A DNA stretch of 7,996 bases, taken from contig DASXOE010000071.1 in the NCBI GenBank assembly GCA_036494575.1, forward strand, positions 1-7,996, written 5' to 3'. The notes beneath the pieces were generated by a model. It worked only from the letters and a program-made list of their open reading frames with translations. It did not search any database and was not told the DNA's origin. The DNA comes from DASZFV01 sp036494575. Lineage in GTDB: Bacteria; Myxococcota_A; Polyangia; Fen-1088. The position numbers and the translations under genes are program-made. Shown in pieces: positions 1 through 4,947 of the stretch (position 1 is the stretch's first letter; each line of letters opens with the position of its first letter).

Positions 1-492
1 TCCGTCGAGGAAATCCTCGTGCACACGGGCGCGCTCTACAACCACGCACGCTACCTGACGGGGGGCGACGTCGAGGCCGAAGATCTCGTGCAGGAGACCT
101 GCCTGCGCGCGATCGCCAGCGCCGATTCCTACCGCCCCGGCAACTGCAAGGCCTGGCTGTTTCGCATCTTGCGAAACGCCTTCATCGACGCGCGCCGCAA
201 GCGACGGCCCGAACAGCCGCTCGGCGAGCTCGACGTCGTCGAGGGCGGGGACGGCGAGCTCCTGCGCGACGACTTCGAGCTCGAGCGCCTGCGCGGCGTC
301 GTCGCCGAGGAAATCCAGTCCGCCCTCGCGGCCCTCTCGGAGGACGCGCGCGCGATCATCCTGCTCGACCTCGAGGGGTTCACCGAGAGCGAGGTCGCGG
401 AGCTCATGAGCTGCCCCGCCGGCACCGTGAAGTCGCGCCTCGCGCGCGCGCGTGTGTTGCTGCGGCGGCGACTGAAGGAGTACGCGAGATAG
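1..492 (+). CDS. ECF-family RNA polymerase sigma factor (5' partial)
   Basis: Extracytoplasmic-function sigma factor that would direct RNA polymerase to a small regulon. The reading frame is open to the window edge: a GTG lies at 19, but the codons before it (SVEEIL) continue the usual helix of sigma region 2, so the true start is probably upstream. Region 2 covers about 22-210, with the typical DLVQETCLRA stretch and the core-binding/-10 segment around FRILRNAFIDARRKRR. A short acidic linker follows, then region 4 at about 313-480, whose helix-turn-helix includes LEGFTESEVAELM and GTVKSRLARAR, the segment that reads the -35 element. No extra C-terminal domain is present. The gene ends 2 bases before a zinc-type anti-sigma gene, the standard sigma/anti-sigma operon arrangement. 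The family call is firm; the ECF subgroup cannot be assigned from the sequence alone. Confidence 0.93.
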   Translation, partial: SVEEILVHTGALYNHARYLTGGDVEAEDLVQETCLRAIASADSYRPGNCKAWLFRILRNAFIDARRKRRPEQPLGELDVVEGGDGELLRDDFELERLRGVVAEEIQSALAALSEDARAIILLDLEGFTESEVAELMSCPAGTVKSRLARARVLLRRRLKEYAR

Positions 493-494
493 CC

Positions 495-1391
495 ATGAAC
501 TGCGCGCGGGCCAAAGACCTCCTCGGGGACAAGCGCGCCGGCCGGCTCGACGGCGCGACGCGCGACGCGCTCGACGCGCACCTCGCGGGCTGCGCCGACT
601 GTCGGCGGGCCGCGGCCGTCGAGAGCGCGCTCGACGCCGCCCTCGCGGAGCGCCTGCCACGTCACCGCGCGCCTGCCGACTTCGAGCGGCGGTTACGCGA
701 TCGGCTCGCCGCCGCGGACGGCACCGCGAGGCCTGCGGCCGGGCCCTCGCCGCCACGCGCGCGCGCGGCGGCGAGGCCGGGGGGCGGCTGGCGCACCTTC
801 GCGACACCGGCCGCGAGCGCGCTCGGCGCCGCGGCGCTCGTCGTGCTCGCGCTTCGCGTGATGCCGCCGCGCGCGCCCGCTGGCGTGGCGAACGAGAGCG
901 CGCCGCGGGCGTTCCTCGCGTCTTCCCCCGCATCTTCCGTCGCGTCTTGGGACCTCGTCGACGAGGCGGTGAGCGATCACCTGCGCGTCGTCGCGAGCAC
1001 GCATCCACCCGAGATCGCGAGCGGCGGCATCCACCAGGTCAAGCCGTGGTTCACGGGCCGCGTGGACTTCGCGCCGCGCGTGGCCTTCGCCGGGGACGAC
1101 GACTTCCCGCTCGTGGGCGGCAGCCTCGGATACGTGCGCGACCACAAGGCCGCCGTGTTCCAGTTCCGGCGGCGCCTGCACGCCATCACGCTCCTCGTGT
1201 TCCCCGCCGCCGGGCTGCCCTGGCCGAGCGGCGCCGGCGCTTCGCTGGACGGCCGCGAGGTCGTCGAGCGGACGGCGCGCGGCTTCTCCGTGCTGCTGTG
1301 GCGAGACGCCGATCTCGGGTACGCGCTCGTCTCCGACGTCGCGCGCCCCGAGCTCGAGGCGCTCGTCTCCAAGATCACGCCCGCGCCGTAG
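495..1391 (+). CDS. Membrane-bound ZAS-type anti-sigma factor with large C-terminal extracytoplasmic domain
   Basis: Probable anti-sigma factor that holds the upstream ECF sigma at the membrane until a signal arrives. The N-terminus has a zinc-binding anti-sigma signature, Cys3 ... His29-X3-Cys33-X2-Cys36 (zf-HC2-like). A helical sigma-binding segment follows, then a Pro/Ala/Arg-rich linker (about 76-98) and one hydrophobic helix at about 103-120. The remaining ~175 residues should lie outside the cytoplasm. They contain a dense block around STHPPEI and HQVKPWF (near residues 168-186) and no cysteine, so any sensing there is not by thiols. ATG 495 is chosen because Cys3 is part of the zinc motif and the gene starts 2 bases after the sigma stop. 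An AAGGAG at 475-480 is rather far away (14 bases), so translational coupling is likely. From memory, similar C-terminal domains occur in other putative transmembrane anti-sigma regulators; the signal sensed is unknown. Confidence 0.87.
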   Translation: MNCARAKDLLGDKRAGRLDGATRDALDAHLAGCADCRRAAAVESALDAALAERLPRHRAPADFERRLRDRLAAADGTARPAAGPSPPRARAAARPGGGWRTFATPAASALGAAALVVLALRVMPPRAPAGVANESAPRAFLASSPASSVASWDLVDEAVSDHLRVVASTHPPEIASGGIHQVKPWFTGRVDFAPRVAFAGDDDFPLVGGSLGYVRDHKAAVFQFRRRLHAITLLVFPAAGLPWPSGAGASLDGREVVERTARGFSVLLWRDADLGYALVSDVARPELEALVSKITPAP

Positions 1392-1398
1392 CAACGGT

Positions 1399-1424
1399 GG
1401 AACCAAACCCGTCGCTCGTGCGTT
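1399..1424 (+). promoter_or_regulatory. Candidate ECF-sigma promoter (GGAAC -35, CGTT -10)
   Basis: GGAAC at 1399-1403 (in the context TGGAACC) is followed after 17 bases by CGTT at 1421-1424. Many ECF sigma factors use an AAC-containing -35 and a CGT-containing -10 with about 16-17 bases between them. The site lies in the 52-base gap between the anti-sigma gene and the phosphoesterase, on the right strand. It suggests that the phosphoesterase is a target of the adjacent sigma. A start about 7 bases past the -10 would leave only a 10-12 base leader beginning at the ribosome binding site, which is tight. Both elements are short and GC-rich, so chance occurrence is possible. Confidence 0.5.
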
Positions 1425-1432
1425 CGATAGGC

Positions 1433-1438
1433 AGGAGG
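1433..1438 (+). promoter_or_regulatory. Ribosome binding site of the metallophosphoesterase
   Basis: A perfect AGGAGG lies 5 bases before ATG 1444. It is the strongest Shine-Dalgarno match noticed in the window and fixes the start of the phosphoesterase. Most neighbouring genes have weak or no such site, so this gene may be translated strongly when transcribed. Confidence 0.8.
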
Positions 1439-1443
1439 CCATC

Positions 1444-2373
1444 ATGTCGATTCAAGGGAGCCGTCGAGACATTCTGAAGCTCATGGGCGTCGGGGGCGTC
1501 GTGTTCGCATCGGGGCTGGCCGGCGCGGCCGGCGTGAAGAAGAAAAGGAAGAGCGACGCGAGCGGGGACTTCTTCTTCTTGCAGCTCTCGGACACGCATT
1601 GGGGGTACTCAGGCGTCTCCAATCCCAAGGCGGACGTCACGCTGCCCACCGCCATCGCCACCATCAACGCGTCGGGCCTCGTGCCCGACTTCGTCGTCTT
1701 CACGGGCGACCTCACTCACACGACCGACGACGCCGCCGTTCGGCGGCAGAGGCTCACCGAATTCAAGACTCTGACGAAGACGCTGAAGGTCGGGCCGCTG
1801 TATTTTCTGGCGGGTGAGCACGACGCCGCCAAGGACGCGGGCGCCGTGTACAAGGAGCTCATCGGTCCCACCCATTACACGTTCGACCACAAGGGCGTGC
1901 ACTTCATCGCGCTCGACAACGTCTCGGATCCGGCGGGCGCCGTGGGCGATGCGCAGATCGACTGGCTGGCCGCCGACCTAAAGAAGACCTCGCCCGAGAC
2001 GCCGGTGGTCGTGCTCACGCACCGTCCACTCTTCGATCTCTACCCGCAGTGGGAATGGTCGACGAAGGACGGCGCCAAGGTCGTCGACGTCTTACTGCCG
2101 CACAAGAACGTCACCGTCTTCTACGGGCACATCCACCAGGAGCACCACCACGAGACGGAGCACATCGCGCATCACGCGGCGCGTTCACTCGTCTTCGCGC
2201 TGCCGGCGCCGGGCTCGGTGCCGAAGAAGGTCCCGCTGACCTGGGACGCGACGGCGCCCTTCAAGGGTCTCGGCTACCGCCGCGTCGAAGAGCCCACCGA
2301 CCGAGCGGCGCGCCTCGCAGAGCTGCCCGTGGAACCCGAGCCGAGCCAAAGCGCCAAGGCGGCCGGTTGGTAA
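1444..2373 (+). CDS. Tat-exported calcineurin-like metallophosphoesterase
   Basis: Predicted dimetal phosphoesterase exported in folded form by the Tat system; the substrate is unknown. The N-terminus has a twin-arginine signal (SRRDILK at residues 6-12), then a hydrophobic stretch ending near AGA, followed by an unusual KKKRK patch (32-36). The metallophosphoesterase motifs come in order: D50-T-H52 (LSDTH), GDLTH (88-92), GEHD (123-126), THRP (191-194) and GHIH (227-230). The third motif is normally GNHD, so the metal/phosphate-binding Asn is Glu here. I recall bacterial relatives with GEHD, so this may mark a subfamily rather than a defect. Residues 228-243 hold eight histidines, more than the catalytic motif needs. 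At 309 residues it is a complete single-domain enzyme. ATG 1444 is supported by AGGAGG and by the position of the Tat motif. It lies 52 bases behind a sigma/anti-sigma pair with an ECF-like promoter between, so control by that pair is likely. Confidence 0.9.
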   Translation: MSIQGSRRDILKLMGVGGVVFASGLAGAAGVKKKRKSDASGDFFFLQLSDTHWGYSGVSNPKADVTLPTAIATINASGLVPDFVVFTGDLTHTTDDAAVRRQRLTEFKTLTKTLKVGPLYFLAGEHDAAKDAGAVYKELIGPTHYTFDHKGVHFIALDNVSDPAGAVGDAQIDWLAADLKKTSPETPVVVLTHRPLFDLYPQWEWSTKDGAKVVDVLLPHKNVTVFYGHIHQEHHHETEHIAHHAARSLVFALPAPGSVPKKVPLTWDATAPFKGLGYRRVEEPTDRAARLAELPVEPEPSQSAKAAGW

Positions 2374-2416
2374 CGCGCGGGCGGTGAACGTGCTCTCCGC
2401 CCCGTCTGACGACTGT

Positions 2417-2959
2417 CTAGTGTCCGCCGGCGCGAAGCTCGCCGACCGACGACAGGATTTCATTGGCGTGCCCCGTGGGCGTGACGCTGGGCCACACGCG
2501 CGCGATCCGGCCGTCCTTGTCGACGAGGTAGGTGATCCGCCGCGCCATGCCGAGCTTGACCGGCACGTGGTAGGCCGCCGCGATCTCGCCGCGCTCGTCG
2601 GGCAAGAGCGGGAACGACAGGTGGTACTTGTCGGCGAACGCGGCGTGCGAGACGTTGTCCTGCTCGGAGACGCCCAGCACGACGACGCCCGCCTCTTGCA
2701 GCCCCGTCGCCGCGTCGCGAAAGCCGCAGGCCTCCTTGGTGCAGCCCGGCGTGTCGTCCTTCGGGTAGAAGTACAAGGCGACGTAGCGGCCGCGCAGGTC
2801 GGCGAGCGCGACGCGGCGGCCGTCGTGCGCCGTCGCCACGAAGTCCGGGGCCGGCGTTCCGACGGCGAGCAGGCGGTCGCCGCCCCCGTGCGCGCAGGCG
2901 CCGACGACGCTCGCGAGGAGAAAGGAGACGAGCCGAGCTGTCGGCGATTTCATCGACAT
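2417..2959 (-). CDS. Bcp/AhpC-type thiol peroxiredoxin with lipoprotein signal
   Basis: Peroxiredoxin of the Bcp (PrxQ) class, reducing hydrogen peroxide and organic peroxides. The thioredoxin-like fold is complete: VGTPAPDF, then YPKDDTPGCTKEACGFRD with peroxidatic Cys73 and putative resolving Cys78 five residues later, the usual Bcp spacing. GVSEQDNVSHAAFADKY, FPLLPDE and RITYLVDKDGRIARVWP follow. Unlike cytoplasmic Bcp it starts with a signal peptide and lipobox (SVVGAC, Cys22) and has no Asp at +2, so it is expected to be an outer-membrane-directed lipoprotein facing the periplasm. Numbering uses ATG 2959; ATG 2953, two codons later, is equally possible. An in-frame start at 3019 would put about 20 unsuited residues before the signal peptide and is not preferred. 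No clear Shine-Dalgarno is seen. The gene converges on the phosphoesterase with 43 bases between, and diverges from the DUF2127-type gene. Confidence 0.9.
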   Translation of the reverse strand: MSMKSPTARLVSFLLASVVGACAHGGGDRLLAVGTPAPDFVATAHDGRRVALADLRGRYVALYFYPKDDTPGCTKEACGFRDAATGLQEAGVVVLGVSEQDNVSHAAFADKYHLSFPLLPDERGEIAAAYHVPVKLGMARRITYLVDKDGRIARVWPSVTPTGHANEILSSVGELRAGGH

Positions 2960-3092
2960 GGGCGCCGTTCTAGCAGGACCCGACGCGAACGCACGCGCCG
3001 CTCGGGCTTCCGTCTTCATGAACCCGACCTACATTGCCGTCGTGTCCTCACGAGCGCTGCCGGTCTCTCGAGATGCGAGTATCCTGGGCCGC
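2960..3092. other. Divergent intergenic region
   Basis: These 133 bases separate the starts of the peroxiredoxin (leftward) and the DUF2127-type gene (rightward), so promoters for both should lie here. No pair of -35/-10 boxes stands out. TACATT at 3030-3035 and TATCCT at 3080-3085 are weak -10 look-alikes without good partners. Because the start of the rightward gene is uncertain (in-frame ATG at 3018, GTG at 3042 or GTG at 3093), part of this stretch could be coding. Confidence 0.4.
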
Positions 3093-3608
3093 GTGGGCAA
3101 CACGGGCGGTGAGTCTCGACGGAGCGACGCGACGCTCGCGCTCATCGGCGTCTTCAAGCTCGTCAAGACGGCCATCCTGCTCGCGCTCGGCGTCGCGGCC
3201 TTCACGGGCGCGCCCGGCCACATCGTGCACGTGGTGGCGCATCTCACGCACTGGACCGGCATCTTCTCTGGTCGCGAGGTCGTCCAGCGGGCCCTCGCGA
3301 AGGTGCTCTCGCTGGACGAGCGCACCATCCACCGCCTCGGCGTGGCCTCCTTCTGCTACGCGGCCATCTTCGCGACCGAGGGCACGGGCCTGCTCCTCAA
3401 ACGTCATTGGGCCGAGTGGTTCACGGTCGTCGTGACCGGCTCGTTCGTCCCCATCGAGGTCTATGAGCTCGTGCACCGTCCCGGAATCGGGAAGCTGGCG
3501 GCCCTCGTGCTCAACGTTGCCATCGTCGCGTACCTCGCGTGGCGCCTCCGTGCGGAGCGACGCCATCCATCCCCGGGAAGCCAGCGCGCCTCCGCGGGCA
3601 CGACCTGA
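3093..3608 (+). CDS. DUF2127-type integral membrane protein
   Basis: Small inner-membrane protein of unknown function. The sequence has the DUF2127 pattern: an N-terminal helix with IGVFKLVKTAILLALGVAAF, a polar segment ending in SLDERTIHRLGV, a second helix with YAAIFATEGTGLLLKRHWAEWFTV, a third with TGSFVPIEVYELVHRPGIGKL, and a fourth with LVLNVAIVAYLAWRLR. The Glu-Gly in helix 2, the WAEW(F/L)T segment and P(I/L)E(V/I)YEL are the features I recall as conserved in this family. The GTG at 3093 gives 171 residues, close to the usual family length. In-frame starts at 2958 and 3018 would add 25-45 residues with no resemblance to a membrane protein, and the 2958 start overlaps the divergent gene. 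No convincing ribosome binding site precedes any of them, so the start is uncertain. No operon partner is visible. Confidence 0.82.
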   Translation: MGNTGGESRRSDATLALIGVFKLVKTAILLALGVAAFTGAPGHIVHVVAHLTHWTGIFSGREVVQRALAKVLSLDERTIHRLGVASFCYAAIFATEGTGLLLKRHWAEWFTVVVTGSFVPIEVYELVHRPGIGKLAALVLNVAIVAYLAWRLRAERRHPSPGSQRASAGTT

Positions 3609-3622
3609 CCCGGATCCCCCGC

Positions 3623-3730
3623 TCAAAGGCCGATGTCGCCCAGCCCTGGCGACGCCAACACCTCGCCCACCTTCGCGACGAGCGCGTCGCGCGTGAACGG
3701 CTTTGCGACGCGCTCCCCGGCGCGGGCGCC
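3623..3730 (-). pseudogene. Remnant of a response-regulator receiver domain (C-terminal end only)
   Basis: Read on the minus strand and ending at a TGA (3623-3625), about 35 codons give GARAGERVAKPFTRDALVAK followed by VGEVLASP and a short tail. This is the C-terminal end of a CheY-like receiver: the Lys-Pro-Phe after strand 5 (Lys codon at 3701-3703) and the start of helix 5. Nearly every codon ends in G or C, as in real genes of this window, so it was recently coding. The frame continues only to a stop at 3776-3778 and the residues there no longer resemble a receiver; the phospho-acceptor Asp and acidic pocket are absent. In another frame, 3730-3759 read NVTTDVATLM, which could be the preceding helix, implying an indel near 3730. 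It is best explained as the broken tail of a lost regulator or hybrid kinase. It has no start codon or ribosome binding site of its own. Confidence 0.55.
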
Positions 3731-3751
3731 ATCAGGGTCGCGACGTCCGTC

Positions 3752-3782
3752 GTGACATTCGGCGGCGGATCCGACCTATATT
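3752..3782 (+). promoter_or_regulatory. Candidate sigma-70-type promoter
   Basis: GTGACA at 3752-3757 matches the TTGACA -35 at 5 of 6 positions. TATATT at 3777-3782 matches the TATAAT -10 at 5 of 6. The 19-base spacer is longer than ideal but within the tolerated range. The -10 is one of the few AT-rich spots in the window. A start near 3789 would give a leader of about 22 bases with GAGGA before ATG 3811, so it fits as promoter of the small ORF and the coiled-coil gene behind it. Confidence 0.45.
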
Positions 3783-3810
3783 CGTCGGCATCGTCATCTA
3801 TGAGGAACGG

Positions 3811-3954
3811 ATGAAGCGATCATTGCGCAGAGTCCCGTGGCGGCTCCTGAGTTTCTCGCTCGGCGTCGTCATCGGCGGCGGCGTGGAGGCGGCGAGCTCT
3901 CGTCTCGTCGAGGACCATGTCCCGCCCGCGCTGCTCTGGGCCATGCGGCGCTGA
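3811..3954 (+). CDS. Possible 47-residue membrane or secreted peptide
   Basis: A short frame from ATG 3811 to TGA 3952-3954. GAGGA (3802-3806) lies 4 bases upstream and a good promoter just before that. The product begins MKRSLRRVPWR (basic), then LLSFSLGVVIGGGVEAASS, a hydrophobic stretch that could be a membrane anchor or signal peptide, followed by a short polar tail with ALLWAMRR. Its stop lies 3 bases before ATG 3958, so translational coupling with the next gene is plausible. I do not recognise a family. At this length in GC-rich DNA a chance frame is possible; promoter, ribosome binding site, hydrophobic pattern and tight spacing are the arguments for it. Alternatively this segment is only the leader of the next gene. 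Confidence 0.42.
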   Translation: MKRSLRRVPWRLLSFSLGVVIGGGVEAASSRLVEDHVPPALLWAMRR

Positions 3955-3957
3955 CCG

Positions 3958-4827
3958 ATGACTCCCCGCGACGCTCGAGAGGAGCTGTTCACGACGGCGC
4001 TCGACGCCTTCGTCGAGACGCGCACGCGCCTCGCGGCCGCGTTGCTCGCGGCGGGACAAAAGGCCGAGGGTCAGGCGCTCAAGAAGGTGCGGCGGCCGTC
4101 TCCGGCGGCGTGGGCGACCAATCAGGTCGTGCGGCGCGCGCGCGCCGAGGTCGACGCCTTCCTCGAAGCGAGCGCTCGTCTGCGCGGCAGCCAGGGCGCG
4201 ATCGTCGCCGGGCGCGGTGACCGCGGCGTCTATCAGGCCGACGTCGAGGAGCTGAGACGGGCCACGGGGGCGCTCACGGCGGCGGCGCGCCGGATCGTCG
4301 AGGACCTCGGGCGCGGCGATGACCGCCCGATCATCGAGCGCGTCGTCGCGAACGCGCGCGCGGCGGCGCTCACCGACGCGGGTCGGAAGGAGCTGCTCGA
4401 GGGCGCGCTCGTCGCGGATCTCGAGAGCGACGCGGACGTCTTCGGCGGTTTGCTCGCGGGCGACCCGCTGCCCACGCCCGCCGCCACGAGACCGAGGGAG
4501 GCGCCCCGCCCCGCGCCGAAGCCCTCGGCGCGCGACGAGGAGGCACGCCACCGGGCGCAGGAAAGCGCGCGCGCTCTCGAGGCCGCCCGACGCGACGAGG
4601 CCGACGCGCGACAGACCGCCGCCACCACGGAGGCCGCAGCCGCGCGGACGCGCGCGGCGGTCGAGGAAGCGCGCCGCCGGCTCGACGACGCCCACGAAGC
4701 GGCGCGCGCCGCCGAGCGGGCCCTGCGCGAGGCCGAGGCCGCTCATCGCGGCGCCCAGCGCGACGAGGCGGAGGCTGAGACCCGGGCCGGCAGGGCCACG
4801 CGGCGGCGCGAGGGCCTCGAAAAATAG
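3958..4827 (+). CDS. Hypothetical protein: helical N-terminal domain, Pro-rich linker and C-terminal coiled coil
   Basis: A 289-residue soluble protein with no signal peptide and no membrane segment. Residues 1-167 are helical, with an early TALDAFVETRTRLAAALLAAG and then KKVRRPSPAAWATNQVVRR (42-60). A similar Lys-x-x-x-(K/R)-Pro-Ser-x-x-Ala-Trp-Ala-x-Asn-Gln pattern occurs, as far as I recall, in uncharacterised actinobacterial and myxobacterial proteins. Residues 168-190 are a Pro/Ala-rich linker. Residues 191-289 are almost only Ala, Glu, Arg, Asp and Gln in a heptad-like order, a probable long coiled coil for self-association or binding a partner. ATG 3958 follows the small ORF's stop by 3 bases without a good ribosome binding site, which suggests coupled translation. 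A 337-codon frame runs antisense through the gene, but its product is Arg/Gly-rich and looks like a shadow. Function unknown; I am confident only that the gene is real. Confidence 0.78.
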   Translation: MTPRDAREELFTTALDAFVETRTRLAAALLAAGQKAEGQALKKVRRPSPAAWATNQVVRRARAEVDAFLEASARLRGSQGAIVAGRGDRGVYQADVEELRRATGALTAAARRIVEDLGRGDDRPIIERVVANARAAALTDAGRKELLEGALVADLESDADVFGGLLAGDPLPTPAATRPREAPRPAPKPSARDEEARHRAQESARALEAARRDEADARQTAATTEAAAARTRAAVEEARRRLDDAHEAARAAERALREAEAAHRGAQRDEAEAETRAGRATRRREGLEK

Positions 4828-4947
4828 CCCCACCCGGCCAGGCGCTCCGGTGGCGCGTCGAGCAGAGCTGCGGCCCGCGCGCCGCTCACGGCTGCCGCGA
4901 CTGCGACGACGAGCCCGCCTGCGTGACAGAGCAGACGAGGCGGCCCG
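4828..4947. other. Convergent gap between the coiled-coil gene and the large surface protein
   Basis: These 120 GC-rich bases lie between two converging stop codons. Only short inverted repeats are present (for example GCGC-N7-GCGC within 4842-4857) and no T-run in either direction, so no intrinsic terminator can be called. No coding frame or repeat was recognised. Confidence 0.4.

Noticed and set aside
129..665. A 178-codon minus-strand frame opposite the sigma/anti-sigma junction
   Set aside because: It is antisense to two clearly identified genes, and its translation is Ser/Arg low-complexity.
2379..2402. Inverted repeat GGGCGG ... CCGCCC in the convergent gap after the phosphoesterase
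   Set aside because: Only 6 pairs with a 12-base loop and no T-run on either strand. In DNA this GC-rich it does not support a terminator call.
3019..3041. TGAACC followed by CGTC, a second ECF-promoter look-alike before the DUF2127-type gene
   Set aside because: The -35 lacks GGAAC and the spacer is about 14 bases, shorter than for the candidate at 1399-1424. It may also lie inside the coding region if the gene starts at 3018.
2384..3112. A 242-codon + strand frame over the peroxiredoxin
   Set aside because: It is an antisense shadow; the minus-strand frame has the full peroxiredoxin motif set.
3760..3820. Minus-strand reading FLIDDDADEY, resembling the first strand of a receiver domain
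   Set aside because: The codons here are less G/C-ending, the segment coincides with the promoter and ribosome binding site of the + strand genes, and it is too short to exclude chance. It is not included in the receiver remnant.
3820..4833. A 337-codon minus-strand frame opposite the coiled-coil gene
   Set aside because: Arg/Gly/Leu-rich translation with no family resemblance. The + strand frame has a coherent domain layout and a recognisable motif.
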